From Actinoplanes ianthinogenes (GTDB lineage Bacteria; Actinomycetota; Actinomycetes; Mycobacteriales; Micromonosporaceae): a DNA stretch of 64,000 nucleotides. Numbering within the stretch: position 1 is the first letter of the stretch; each line of letters opens with the position of its first letter. This document shows, piece by piece, positions 1-7,530 of this stretch. Both the position numbers and the translations under genes were made by a program. The stretch lies in the NCBI RefSeq assembly GCF_018324205.1, contig NZ_AP023356.1:1-64000 (forward strand), read 5' to 3'. The notes beneath the pieces are model-generated. The model was not told the DNA's origin, made no database searches, and saw nothing but the letters and a program-made list of their open reading frames with translations.

Positions 1-2
1 CT

Positions 3-347
3 TGCGGTGTACGTGTAGATCCGGGATATCTGCGCGAAGGTCGGCGTGAACTTCTGGCTGGTCCGGTCGTCAGCGACATCGACATGCCGCACCTAACCGG
101 CGTCGAACTCTGCCGGACGATCCGCGCGGACCCGGCGACTGCCACCCTCCCGGTCATCTTCGTCAGCGGCAGCCTCGTCCCCGGCGACTCCCGGCCGGTC
201 GACGCGCAGGCCACGGCCATCCTGTGCAAACCGTTCAAACCGGCGGAGCTCATCGCCTGTCTCGACAAGGCTCTCGCCGCGGGCCACGAACCGTGGCCAA
301 CCGCCCACCCAGTGCCCCTGAAATCTTCATTTCGGATGATAATTTGA
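3..347 (+). CDS. Response regulator receiver domain, 5' end outside window
   Basis: The reading frame is open from the left edge, so the gene starts upstream of the window. The visible part is the second half of a CheY-like receiver domain. VVSDIDMP carries the phospho-acceptor Asp (first D of DIDMP), VIFVSGS gives the switch Ser, and CKPFKP gives the conserved Lys. The protein ends about 30 residues after this Lys with no DNA-binding output domain, so it is either a stand-alone receiver or the C-terminal receiver of a larger signalling protein. An internal ATG at 84 would delete the phospho-acceptor and is not a credible start. Partner kinase unknown. Confidence 0.8.
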   Translation, partial: CGVRVDPGYLREGRRELLAGPVVSDIDMPHLTGVELCRTIRADPATATLPVIFVSGSLVPGDSRPVDAQATAILCKPFKPAELIACLDKALAAGHEPWPTAHPVPLKSSFRMII

Positions 348-471
348 TGCTTTAACCCGCTGTCATCGTATTAATGCATTGTCATCGCGCTTTGTTGATG
401 CCGGGCAGCAGGATTTCGCCGACGCTTCTAGGATCCGAACATCCACATGCCTCGACGAATTGAGGAACGTC

Positions 472-1008
472 ATGCTGATCAAACGCATCGCACGGGCGAT
501 AATCGCGATCATGATAGTCGGCGGAGGGACTGTCGCGATCGGTGCCCAGCCGGCATCGGCCAACAACGGGCCACTAAACAGCTCACACCGGGCGGCGATC
601 ATCGGCAAGGCCTCCGGCCGCTGCCTCGACGTCAAGAACGGCGACACCGTGGGCAACGGCGCCCGCCTGCAGCTGTGGGACTGCAACGGCAGCTACAACC
701 AGGGCTTCTCGAACCAGTCGATCTACAAGATCCAGACGCGCAAGTGGTATGACAAATGCCTGGACGTCGTCGACGGCAACCCGAACGACGGCGCGCGAAT
801 CCAGCAATACGACTGCAACTACAACGCCCAGCAGGATTTCTCGTTCGTCTTCGTGTACAACGACGGCGTGCACGACCTCTACCAGGTTAAGACGACCTTC
901 GGCAAATGCCTGGACGCGACGAACTACGGCACCGCGAACGGCACGCCGATTCAGCAGTACTACTGCTTCCCGTCCCACCCCGCGCAGCAGCTCTGGTGGG
1001 TTCGCTGA
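472..1008 (+). CDS. Secreted ricin-type beta-trefoil lectin (178 aa)
   Basis: A small exported carbohydrate-binding protein. ATG 472 is chosen over an in-frame ATG at 379 because a GAGG ribosome site lies 6 nt ahead and the product then begins with a classical signal peptide (basic MLIKRIAR, hydrophobic core, cleavage after AQPASA near residue 30). The mature part has three beta-trefoil lobes. Each has a GKCLD/GRCLD start and a QxW-type strand: RLQLWDC, RIQQYDC and PIQQYYC...QQLW. Only the first and last keep a Trp. No catalytic domain is attached, so it probably binds sugars as a lectin or accessory protein. A protein of the same length and fold is encoded at 36251-36787. Specificity cannot be read from sequence. 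Confidence 0.85.
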   Translation: MLIKRIARAIIAIMIVGGGTVAIGAQPASANNGPLNSSHRAAIIGKASGRCLDVKNGDTVGNGARLQLWDCNGSYNQGFSNQSIYKIQTRKWYDKCLDVVDGNPNDGARIQQYDCNYNAQQDFSFVFVYNDGVHDLYQVKTTFGKCLDATNYGTANGTPIQQYYCFPSHPAQQLWWVR

Positions 1009-1030
1009 GCCGCTCGCCTACGTGTTCGCC

Positions 1031-1061
1031 GACCGCGACCCGCGCTCCGCGGGCCGCGGTC
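1031..1061. terminator. Hairpin downstream of lectin gene
   Basis: Two 14-nt arms (1031-1044 and 1048-1061, gaccgcg... / ...cgcggtc) pair with one mismatch around a 3-nt loop, 22 nt after the lectin stop. No U-tract follows, which is common for actinobacterial terminators. It could serve both strands. Confidence 0.55.
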
Positions 1062-1072
1062 GGCCGCCACGG

Positions 1073-1166
1073 TCAGCGCTTCGCGGCGGCCAGCGCCTCG
1101 CGCACCACCTGCGCGCTCGCCGGAGTGCCGGGCACCACGCCGTAAGCCGCAACGACTCGGGTTCCC
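1073..1166 (-). pseudogene. Possible 3' remnant of an unidentified gene
   Basis: On the minus strand a frame with coding-like composition reads VVAAYGVVPGTP...REALAAAKR and stops at 1073-1075. It resembles the C-terminal end of an actinobacterial enzyme. No start or upstream body is visible because the plus-strand RAMA-like gene begins here. The parent family was not identified. The segment is short and could be chance. Confidence 0.3.
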
Positions 1167-1167
1167 G

Positions 1168-1824
1168 ATGATCGAACCCTCTGAACCAGCAGAAGCGGAA
1201 GGTCATGACGAACCTGCACCGCAACCGCGCCGCCGCCCCACACCGAACGCCCGAACCGCGATCGTGCGCATGATGAAGCACGGCATCCTTCCAGAAGGAG
1301 TGCCGATCTTCGCCCGCACCAGCAACTACCGCGCCACCGTCGACGGCGACGGGGTCATCTGGCTACCGACCGGCGACGCGTTCGTCAGCCTGGACGAAGC
1401 CGGCAGAGCAGTTTCCGGACTCGAGAAATGCGACGGCCTTGACTTCTGGCAGGTAACCGGCGAAGACGGCACCACGAACAGCCTCCGCACCATCCACAAC
1501 AAGGAAGAGCCGACGGCCGCCTCACCTCAGCCCAACGTCGACGATGATCGCCGCTGCCGGAGGGCGGCACCCGCTTGCGAGTTCGGGTGCGCCGTCGGAC
1601 ATGAACGGCCGATTCATGACGGCATGGCGTGGGCGGCCTCGGCCGCCAGCTGGACCAGTTCACGGCCATCCGCCACCGGGTCAAAGGCATCGACGTTGAG
1701 CGAGATCGCCTCGTTCGACCGCTCGACAGAACCGGTCAAGGCGGCCACCGTCCGCCCGCTGCGTACCACCATCACCACCGCCGCCGGCAGGTACCCGCTC
1801 AGCATCGCCTTGAAGATCGGATGA
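1168..1824 (+). CDS. RAMA-like domain protein with probable read-through tail
   Basis: Residues about 30-115 resemble the RAMA (restriction enzyme adenine methylase associated) domain: a helix followed by GILPEGVPIFART, RATVDGDGVIWLPTG, SLDEAGRAVSG and a DGLDFWQV Trp motif. RAMA domains are thought to sense or bind modified DNA. No methylase or nuclease is encoded nearby. From about residue 118 the sequence loses domain character and, after 1614, is antisense to the DUF6086-like gene. The original stop may therefore have been lost and the last 70-100 residues may be non-native. The frame is also open upstream of ATG 1168, so the start is uncertain. Confidence 0.5.
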   Translation: MIEPSEPAEAEGHDEPAPQPRRRPTPNARTAIVRMMKHGILPEGVPIFARTSNYRATVDGDGVIWLPTGDAFVSLDEAGRAVSGLEKCDGLDFWQVTGEDGTTNSLRTIHNKEEPTAASPQPNVDDDRRCRRAAPACEFGCAVGHERPIHDGMAWAASAASWTSSRPSATGSKASTLSEIASFDRSTEPVKAATVRPLRTTITTAAGRYPLSIALKIG

Positions 1825-2039
1825 TTCGACGCGAGATATTGCCGTGTCAGGACGTCAACAAACCCGGCGAACACCCCCGCGTCGACCTTGTACTCGTCAT
1901 AGTGCAGATCCACGATTCCGCACGGCTGGTCGGCGACCGGCACCAGCGCCTCGGTCATCCGGAAGAACAGCTGCGCCACCCTGGTAGCCGGGTTCCACAA
2001 TGTCTTCCCCGTCGTCGCATCGTCGAAGTACTGACTCAC
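1614..2039 (-). CDS. DUF6086-like protein (141 aa)
   Basis: Starts MSQYFDDATTGKTLWNPATR, matching my memory of the DUF6086 family of actinobacteria, in which a short aromatic N-terminus leads to a helical region (VAQLFFRMTEAL). No catalytic residues or transmembrane segments are visible; function unknown. It lies 7 nt downstream of the WYL regulator on the same strand, so the two are probably co-transcribed. Its last 70 codons overlap the 3' part of the convergent RAMA-like gene. Codon composition favours this strand in the overlap. Confidence 0.65.
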   Translation of the reverse strand: MSQYFDDATTGKTLWNPATRVAQLFFRMTEALVPVADQPCGIVDLHYDEYKVDAGVFAGFVDVLTRQYLASNHPIFKAMLSGYLPAAVVMVVRSGRTVAALTGSVERSNEAISLNVDAFDPVADGRELVQLAAEAAHAMPS

Positions 2040-2046
2040 TGGGCGA

Positions 2047-3033
2047 TTATCCCGGGGCCACCGGATAGAGACACGCCATCGCCCGGATCGTCGCCCTCAT
2101 GTGCTCCACCAGCTCCGGCGGACCGAGGACCTGGACCTCCGCGCCCAGCCGGAGCAGGCCCGCCGCGGCATGCGGGACGTTCTCCAACGGGATCGCGGCG
2201 CGCCGCCACCCGTCCGCCTCGGCAGGTTCCAGGGTCGCGTGAGCCGCCCGCGCCGCCCGGGGACCGAGCAGATCACCCAGCGAGGCGACCCCGTCCGGGC
2301 TCAGCCGCACCACCGCCACCGCGCTGTCGTCCGCCCGCTCATACCGCTCGACGTGCGCCTTCCAGTGCTCGGCCAGATCGAAGCCGGCCGGCCGGGTGAA
2401 CCGCTCCGGCAGCAGTCGCAGGCTCACGATCGACGAGACACGATAGGTGCGCGGCCGGTCCTTGCCGGCGGCGATCAAATACCAGACCCCGGCCTTGAGG
2501 ACCAGGCCGAGCGGTTCCAGCCGCCGGACCACCTCACCGGGCTCCGGCGACCACCGCCGATAGTGCACCTCGACCGCCTGATCCCGCCAGAGCGCCTCGG
2601 CCACCGCGAGCAGATGCGGCACCCGGTCCGGCTCCCGATACCACCCCGGGGTGTCCAGGTGGAACCGCTGCCGGATCCGGACCGACGCGTCCCGGTACGG
2701 CGTGGGCAGCGCCGCCATCAGCTTCAGCTCCGCCGCCGCCACCTGCGCCCCCAGGCCCAGCTCGGCGGCCGGCTGTGGCAGCCCGGTCAGGAACAGCGAC
2801 TCGGCCTCCTCGGCGGTCAGCCCGGTCAGCCGTGTCCGATAGCCGTCCATCAACTGGTAGCCGCCGGTCGGCCCGTGTTCGGCATAGACCGGCACCCCGG
2901 CCGCCGCGAGCGCCTCGACGTCCCGGTAGATCGTCCGGGTGGTCACGCCGAGCTCCGCGGCCAGCTGGGTGGCGCTCATCCGTCCCCGGTTCTGCAACAG
3001 CAGCAGCAGGGACAGCAGTCGGCTGGCACGCAT
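2047..3033 (-). CDS. WYL-domain (YafY/YobV-type) transcriptional regulator
   Basis: N-terminal winged HTH (MRASRLLSLLLLLQNRGRMSA, then ELGVTTRTIYRDVEAL as recognition region), a middle WYL domain (VLKAGVWYLIAAG is the WYL strand, followed by RTYRVSSIVSL) and a C-terminal WCX segment. About 328 aa, normal for the family. ATG 3033 is preferred over GTG 3054 because the palindromic operator 3054-3070 starts at that GTG and the family usually begins MRASRLL. Divergent from the DUF1579-like gene at 3094, which it probably controls together with itself. WYL domains sense small ligands; the ligand here is unknown. Confidence 0.9.
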   Translation of the reverse strand: MRASRLLSLLLLLQNRGRMSATQLAAELGVTTRTIYRDVEALAAAGVPVYAEHGPTGGYQLMDGYRTRLTGLTAEEAESLFLTGLPQPAAELGLGAQVAAAELKLMAALPTPYRDASVRIRQRFHLDTPGWYREPDRVPHLLAVAEALWRDQAVEVHYRRWSPEPGEVVRRLEPLGLVLKAGVWYLIAAGKDRPRTYRVSSIVSLRLLPERFTRPAGFDLAEHWKAHVERYERADDSAVAVVRLSPDGVASLGDLLGPRAARAAHATLEPAEADGWRRAAIPLENVPHAAAGLLRLGAEVQVLGPPELVEHMRATIRAMACLYPVAPG

Positions 3034-3053
3034 CCGCCGATCATCCCAGACCA

Positions 3054-3070
3054 CTGACAGAAGCTGTCAG
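3054..3070. promoter_or_regulatory. Palindromic operator between WYL regulator and divergent gene
   Basis: Perfect inverted repeat CTGACAG-aag-CTGTCAG in the 60-bp gap between divergent starts at 3033 and 3094. Position and symmetry fit an autoregulatory site for the adjacent WYL regulator. Confidence 0.7.
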
Positions 3071-3093
3071 GGGTAGTCCGCCAGGATCGCCGC

Positions 3094-3543
3094 ATGAACG
3101 ATTTCGACTTCCTCGTCGGCTCCTGGACCGTGGTGAACCACCGGTTGACCACGCTGTTCGCCGGCAGCGACGACTGGACGACCTTCCCCGGCACCTCCAC
3201 CTGCCGATCGATCTTCGGTGGCGGCGGCAACATCGACGAGATCGTCTTCCCGACGCTCGGCAGCAGCGGATTCACGCTGCGCCTGTTCGATGTGGAGCGC
3301 AAGGAATGGTCGCTCCACTGGTCCAGCAGCCGGACCGGCCTGCTCTATCCGCCGGTGGTCGGCACGTTCGCCGACGGCCGCGGCGACTTCTACGGCGACG
3401 ACACCCACGACGGCCGGCCGGTCAAGGTTCACTTCGTCTGGTCCGGCATCACCCCGGCCACGGCCCGCTGGGAACAGGAATTCTCCGCCGACGGCGGCCA
3501 GACCTGGGAGTCCAACTGGATCATGGAGTTGACCCGAGCCTGA
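3094..3543 (+). CDS. DUF1579-like protein (149 aa)
   Basis: Starts MNDFDFLVGSWTVVNHRLT, the opening seen in small lipocalin-like DUF1579-type proteins (FDFLxGxW). Successive beta strands end in SADGGQTWESNWIMELTRA, typical of this fold. No signal peptide, so cytosolic. An AGGA element sits about 10 nt ahead of the ATG. Expression is probably under the WYL regulator through the palindrome at 3054. Substrate or ligand unknown; members are often annotated only as hypothetical. Confidence 0.75.
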   Translation: MNDFDFLVGSWTVVNHRLTTLFAGSDDWTTFPGTSTCRSIFGGGGNIDEIVFPTLGSSGFTLRLFDVERKEWSLHWSSSRTGLLYPPVVGTFADGRGDFYGDDTHDGRPVKVHFVWSGITPATARWEQEFSADGGQTWESNWIMELTRA

Positions 3544-3576
3544 TCCGCCCGCGCGAGGTCCGCTTCTGGTCACCAT

Positions 3577-3628
3577 CACCCCGTTTTCGGTACGCACGGA
3601 GCACTCCCGCCGTACCGAAAACGCGGTG
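3577..3628. terminator. Large inverted repeat, convergent intergenic
   Basis: Arms 3577-3594 (cacc.cgttttcggtacg) and 3611-3628 (cgtaccgaaaacg.ggtg) are complementary over 18 bp with one mismatch, around a 16-nt loop. The hairpin sits between two convergent genes and probably ends both transcripts. Its arms contain the dispersed TTTTCGGTACG motif in both orientations. The rest of 3544-3759 shows nothing recognisable. Confidence 0.6.
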
Positions 3629-3759
3629 ACCCGGCCCGAAGCGCACCTCACGCCGCCGCACGCACCGAAACGCGACAGCCGCAAGCCGCAGCGCGCCGCA
3701 CCCAGAGGCCGGAGCCCGCAGCGCGCCGCGCCCCCAGGCCGGAACCCGCGCGCCGCGCC

Positions 3760-4623
3760 TCAGGCCGGAATCCGGACCGCGCCGATGCCCAGAGTGCTCG
3801 CCTTCGGCAGCAGACCGGACCCGACGATCGCGCCGAGCAACGGCCGGATGAGCTCGGACAACCGCCCGGCCCCCGCCTCACCGAGCGCCCGCCACGGCCC
3901 GGCCGCCAGCTCGTCGGTCTGCCGCTCGACCTGCTCCCGCAGCGCGTGCCCGGCCTCGGTAGCGGTCCCGCCGGCGTCCACCAGCCCCCGCCCCGCGAGC
4001 CGCTCCCGAGCCGCCGCCCACTCCTCGCCGCTCCAGCCCCGCCCCTCGAAGTTGGCCGCCGGCGCCGCCCCGATCGCGGCGAACGAGACCAGAGCCTCGC
4101 ACGGATCCAGCCCGGCGACTTGCAGGGCGGTCAGGTGCCCGTCCCCGCGATGCTCCCGCAGCACGGTCAACGCCTGCCACAGCGCCAGATGCGGCTGGTC
4201 CGGCCACGGCAGGTCGAGATTGGCCGCGGCGAGCGGCCGATGCCCCAGATCCGCACTCTCCGCGGCCCGGACGGCAAGCTCCGCCGCCTCCCGCATCCCG
4301 GTCACCGACGGCAGCAACCCGCGAAGCGTCCCGTCGACCGCCCGCAGTCGCGCGTCGAGCACCTCCCCCGGCCCCGCGACGTCCCAGATCCCCGGCACGT
4401 GCGCCGCGATCATCGCCGGGCTGAAGCTGTAGTAGGTGGCGGCCACCAGCCCCGCCCCGGCCGCACCCAGCGGCGCCGTCCGCCAGGCGAAGTAGCTCGG
4501 CCACCGTGACGTCACGTCATAACCGAGCCGTGCGGCCTCCGCGAAGGCCTCCGGCCCGAAATACAACGCCGCGTGAATCGGCTCGATCTGATGCCACATG
4601 CCCCGTGCGAGTGATCCGGACAT
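3760..4623 (-). CDS. SCO6745-family helical protein
   Basis: About 287 aa. The start MWHQIEPIHAALYFGPEA, then YFAWRTAPLGAAGAG and YYSFSPAMIAAHVP, matches the actinobacterial SCO6745 (SalK-like) family. It is predicted to be largely alpha-helical with a C-terminal winged-helix-like half (EEWAAARERLAGRGLVD..GTATEAGHALREQVERQTD). Cytosolic; function of the family is unsettled. ATG 4623 is chosen because GAGG lies 7 nt ahead; a start at 4683 would run through the divergent promoter and into the neighbouring gene. Divergent from the CGNR gene with a shared inverted repeat. Confidence 0.8.
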   Translation of the reverse strand: MSGSLARGMWHQIEPIHAALYFGPEAFAEAARLGYDVTSRWPSYFAWRTAPLGAAGAGLVAATYYSFSPAMIAAHVPGIWDVAGPGEVLDARLRAVDGTLRGLLPSVTGMREAAELAVRAAESADLGHRPLAAANLDLPWPDQPHLALWQALTVLREHRGDGHLTALQVAGLDPCEALVSFAAIGAAPAANFEGRGWSGEEWAAARERLAGRGLVDAGGTATEAGHALREQVERQTDELAAGPWRALGEAGAGRLSELIRPLLGAIVGSGLLPKASTLGIGAVRIPA

Positions 4624-4634
4624 CCCACGAACCT

Positions 4635-4660
4635 CACTGTCTATGTAGGCTACGACAGTG
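4635..4660. promoter_or_regulatory. Divergent promoter with inverted repeat
   Basis: CACTGTC (4635-4641) and GACAGTG (4654-4660) form a perfect inverted repeat with a 12-nt spacer. The spacer contains TAGGCT (4646-4651), a -10 box 7 nt before the GTG start at 4658, so the CGNR mRNA is probably leaderless. A regulator bound here would block both divergent genes. Confidence 0.55.
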
Positions 4661-5251
4661 ACGATAGAACCCTGGCGCATCACCGGTCAATCCCAAGTAG
4701 ACAGTTACGTCAGTCGAGGCGTCGAGCAGGCCGTCATCCTGGTCAACACCCTGGCCGTCACCACCGCGCACGGCCGCGCCGTCACCCCGCCCGCCTCGGC
4801 CGAGCAGCGGCTTGCCGCCATCGCCACGCGGCTCGCCACCACGTCCTTCACCGCCCCCGACGCCGACGCCCTGGCCACCGTCGCGGCCGAGATGCGGGTC
4901 GCGTTCGGCGCCACCGATCGCCTCGACGCCGCCGCGGCCCGGCTCAACGCCCTGCTGATCCGCCACCGCTCCGTGCCCAACCTGCACGGTCACCCACCGG
5001 TGCTGGCCTTCCACCGCCCCGACGCCACACTGGTCGACGCCTGGGCCGCCGACATGGGCACCGCCCTGGCCATGGTCATCGGCGTCGGTCAGGCCGCCCG
5101 GCTCGGCGCCTGCCAGGCCGGCCGCTGTTCGCTGGTCTTCTTCGACACCACCCGCAACGCCTCCCGCCGCTTCTGCGACCTGTCCTGTCAGAACCGCGCC
5201 AAGGCCTCCGCCTACCGAGCCCGCACCGCCCGAAGCACACCTCGCACGTGA
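4658..5251 (+). CDS. ABATE/CGNR zinc-finger protein (putative stress regulator)
   Basis: 197 aa. The N-terminal region is the ABATE-type helical domain of this family. The C-terminus holds a zinc finger with Cys at LGACQAGRCSLVFFDTT and FCDLSCQNRAKASAYRAR, the CGNR signature in which two CxxxC-type pairs bind zinc and the basic tail is thought to contact DNA. GTG 4658 lies right after a -10 box (TAGGCT), consistent with a leaderless transcript. Divergent from the SCO6745-like gene. Family members are often called RNA-binding or regulatory proteins on weak evidence, so the target is unknown. Confidence 0.85.
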   Translation: MTIEPWRITGQSQVDSYVSRGVEQAVILVNTLAVTTAHGRAVTPPASAEQRLAAIATRLATTSFTAPDADALATVAAEMRVAFGATDRLDAAAARLNALLIRHRSVPNLHGHPPVLAFHRPDATLVDAWAADMGTALAMVIGVGQAARLGACQAGRCSLVFFDTTRNASRRFCDLSCQNRAKASAYRARTARSTPRT

Positions 5252-5253
5252 GA

Positions 5254-5271
5254 GCCTCCGGCGCCGGAGGC
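5254..5271. terminator. Perfect 18-bp palindrome after CGNR gene
   Basis: gcctccggc/gccggaggc directly follows the stop codon. Symmetry and position suggest a terminator or processing hairpin. Confidence 0.45.
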
Positions 5272-5400
5272 ACCAAGCCGTCGTGGAACCGGCCGAGACG
5301 CCCGCGGCTCGGCGGGTTCGACCGGCGGCCTTCGCGGGCCCGTCGGTACGCAGCAGCGTCGGCCGCGGAACCCGGGTTCGCGGCTGGGCTGACTACTCTC

Positions 5401-5643
5401 ATGGGCACCGCGCGTCATCCCCCGCGCGCGGGTGCTCCCGGTGTCGCGCTCGGCCGACGGGTGCTGGGCGTGAACGGTCCGGTGGTCACGCTGACCCTGC
5501 GCTGGGGCAGCGGCGCCGAGGCATGGCTGGAGTCGGTCCAGCCCGACCACGCCCACGTGCCCGCCGTGCCGCTCCGCGTGCGCGCGCTGACCGGCTGGTT
5601 CGAGAACGGCCGCGGCGGCACGGACGTCGTCGGGTCGCCCTGA
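5401..5643 (+). CDS. Small hypothetical protein (80 aa)
   Basis: Begins MGTARHPPRAGAPGV and continues RRVLGVNGPVVTLTLRWGS, GAEAWLESVQPDHAHVPAV and VRALTGWFENGRGGTDVV. Third codon positions are almost all G or C, supporting translation, but no family is recognised. The composition suggests a small beta-rich cytosolic protein. Just after its stop another frame (from about 5635: ALTGDTAAP, then DDSGLVCTDRRGDALLAGGWARRLP) is also coding-like and ends against the TRIC gene. The true gene may therefore have continued through a frameshift. No clear ribosome site. Confidence 0.45.
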   Translation: MGTARHPPRAGAPGVALGRRVLGVNGPVVTLTLRWGSGAEAWLESVQPDHAHVPAVPLRVRALTGWFENGRGGTDVVGSP

Positions 5644-5781
5644 CCGGTGACACCGCCGCACCCGTCAGCATGGCGACCGACGACTCCGGTCTCGTGTGCA
5701 CCGACCGCCGCGGCGACGCGCTGCTCGCCGGCGGCTGGGCGCGGCGGCTGCCGCACGAGGAACTACCCGCCGGCCGAGCGG

Positions 5782-6456
5782 TCAGGCACGTTTGCTCGAC
5801 GCGTCCGAACGGCGCGTCCAGGCCCGGGGCGCCGTCCAGTGCCGCACCATCGCCACCACCCGGAACGCGAACACGAACGCCGCCGCGGCCGGCGCCGCCA
5901 CGCTCATCGGCAGCTCGAGGCGGTGGGCGACGGTGACCGCGGCCGCACCGAGCATCGCCGGGATCGCGTACAGATCGGTATTCACCTGGACCAGCGCGGG
6001 CGTCTCCCGGGCGATCACGTCGCGCAGCAGCCCGCCCCCGACCCCGGTGGTCACCCCCAGCGCCGCGGACTGCACCGGACCCAGCCCATGATCGAGCGCC
6101 TTCAGCGTCCCGGTCACGCAGAACAGCCCCAGGCCGGCCGCGTCGAACAGCAGGACGGTGAAGTTCAGCCGTTCCACCACCGGGTGCGCGAAGAACGCCA
6201 CGACCGCCGCGATCAGGGGCACCAGCAGGACTTCGACCTGCCGGAACGCCGCCGGCGGGGTGTCCCCGATGATCAGGTCCCGGATCACGCCGCCGCCGGT
6301 CGCGGTCACCTCGGCCAGGATCAGGATCCCGATCGCGTCGAAGTCCTTCTTGATGGCGGTGAGCGCCCCGGAGATCGCGAACACGAAGATGCCGACCAGT
6401 TCCAGGACGACCAGCGCAAGGTGACTCGACATCCACCCAGTGTCCGGGGCGGCCAT
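5782..6456 (-). CDS. TRIC cation channel family membrane protein (UPF0126/YadS-like)
   Basis: 224 aa with about seven hydrophobic segments arranged as two repeats of three. Each repeat carries the family signature: FAISGALTAIKK.FD..G...L...TATGGGVIRDL and FCVTGTLKAL.HGLG...LGVTTGVGGGLLRDV. These glycine-rich GGG.(I/L)RD motifs line the pore in prokaryotic TRIC channels, which conduct monovalent cations as homotrimers. The start codon follows the stop of the SPW-repeat gene without a gap, so the two are probably translationally coupled. An alternative ATG at 6432 (MSSHLALVVL) is possible. Confidence 0.9.
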   Translation of the reverse strand: MAAPDTGWMSSHLALVVLELVGIFVFAISGALTAIKKDFDAIGILILAEVTATGGGVIRDLIIGDTPPAAFRQVEVLLVPLIAAVVAFFAHPVVERLNFTVLLFDAAGLGLFCVTGTLKALDHGLGPVQSAALGVTTGVGGGLLRDVIARETPALVQVNTDLYAIPAMLGAAAVTVAHRLELPMSVAAPAAAAFVFAFRVVAMVRHWTAPRAWTRRSDASSKRA

Positions 6457-6864
6457 TCAGGCTTTCCGGCGGCCCAGCCACCAGCTCGCGAAACTCAGGG
6501 CGATCACCGCGGCGCCGACCAGGACGTCGTTCCAGGTGGTCGAGGGCACCTCGGCGTACCCGCGGACGAACGGCGCGGCGATCACCCAGGCGCCGACGGC
6601 CGCGGTGAGCAGCATCATCCAGGTGGTGCCGGCCGGGGTCATGACCCGCAGGTAGGCGAGCACCACCAGGCCCAGCCCGGAGATCACGTCGCTCCAGCCG
6701 GCGTACGTGTTGGTGGCCGAGTTGTGGCTGAACACCAGCGGCGCCGCGGTCAGCCAGACCCCGATCAGCACCAGCAGCTCACTCGGACTGTGCACCAGCT
6801 CGGCGATCAACCGCCGGGTGTCGCGGGCCGGATGCCAATGTCGCAGGGGTGGGCTCAGATGCAT
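6457..6864 (-). CDS. SPW-repeat integral membrane protein (135 aa)
   Basis: Four predicted membrane helices. Two copies of an SPW-type repeat are visible, VLIGVWLTAAPLVF...TWNDVLVGAAVIAL and YAGWSDVISGLGLVVLAY, with the Trp-Asn/Ser-Asp turn typical of the family. Begins with a cytosolic His/Arg-rich stretch (MHLSPPLRHWHPARDTRR). Function unknown. Its stop codon abuts the ATG of the TRIC channel gene, so the pair forms a two-gene membrane operon. Confidence 0.8.
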   Translation of the reverse strand: MHLSPPLRHWHPARDTRRLIAELVHSPSELLVLIGVWLTAAPLVFSHNSATNTYAGWSDVISGLGLVVLAYLRVMTPAGTTWMMLLTAAVGAWVIAAPFVRGYAEVPSTTWNDVLVGAAVIALSFASWWLGRRKA

Positions 6865-6923
6865 GGGGTCCCCCGTTCACGCCGCCGTGACCAGCACTCA
6901 TGTGAGAGCTTGCCACGTGTGCC

Positions 6924-7325
6924 CTAGCTTGCGGCGGCCTTCGCGGCGATGAACCCGTGCAGCTTCACCCACTCCGTGTCGAGCAGCGCCCCGTACAGCC
7001 GGGCGTCGTCGATCAGGTCCCGCGCCTTGTCGTAGTCCCCGGCCAGGAACGCCGCGCTGGCCGCCGCGTTCGCCCGGCGACCGGCCTCGAGGATCTCGTC
7101 GGCGGTCCGGCCGACCACCTGCGGCATCCCGTGTTTCGCCACGTGCTCGCGGAGGAACGCCTCCTCGGGCTCGCTGGCCCCGGCGATCTCGCAGACGTAG
7201 GACAGGCTGTCTCCGGCCACCTCACGATAGGCCGGCCCCCAGCGCTCCAGGGTCAGCAGCAGCTCCCGCCGCCGCAGCTCCACCCGCCGCTTTTGCAGGT
7301 CGGCACTTTCCGCCACCGCCGTCAT
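6924..7325 (-). CDS. Hypothetical helical protein (133 aa)
   Basis: Cytosolic and mostly charged-helical (SADLQKRRVELRRRELLLTLERWG; FLREHVAKHG; AGRRANAAASAAFLAGDYDKARDLIDDARLYGALLD). No known family was recognised. A strong ribosome site (GGGGGAGG) lies just before ATG 7325. It lies about 60 bp upstream of the SPW/TRIC pair on the same strand and could be the first gene of that operon. No signal peptide, membrane segment or catalytic motif is visible. Confidence 0.65.
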   Translation of the reverse strand: MTAVAESADLQKRRVELRRRELLLTLERWGPAYREVAGDSLSYVCEIAGASEPEEAFLREHVAKHGMPQVVGRTADEILEAGRRANAAASAAFLAGDYDKARDLIDDARLYGALLDTEWVKLHGFIAAKAAAS

Positions 7326-7501
7326 CCGGTCCTCCCCCAGGCCGAAAGATCATTGAGCGTTGCCAGTCTGCCCGCCGCGGGATAACCCCAAACCACGCAG
7401 AGAGCACGGCCCGGTAACGATATGTAGGGAACGCATCCAGCACTGTCTCCTTCCGGACATCTCCCGGTCCAGGTCCGCTTCGGCCCGGGTCCGCCAGTTT
7501 C

Positions 7502-7523
7502 CGGTACGCCCACAGCCGTACCG
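7502..7523. repeat. Inverted CGGTACG pair at aminoglycoside-phosphotransferase-like promoter
   Basis: CGGTACG (7502-7508) and CGTACCG (7517-7523) face each other across an 8-nt loop. The right arm overlaps TACCGT (7519-7524), a possible -10 box 7 nt before ATG 7531. This copy of the dispersed motif could therefore act as an operator. Confidence 0.4.
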
Positions 7524-7530
7524 TGGCGCG

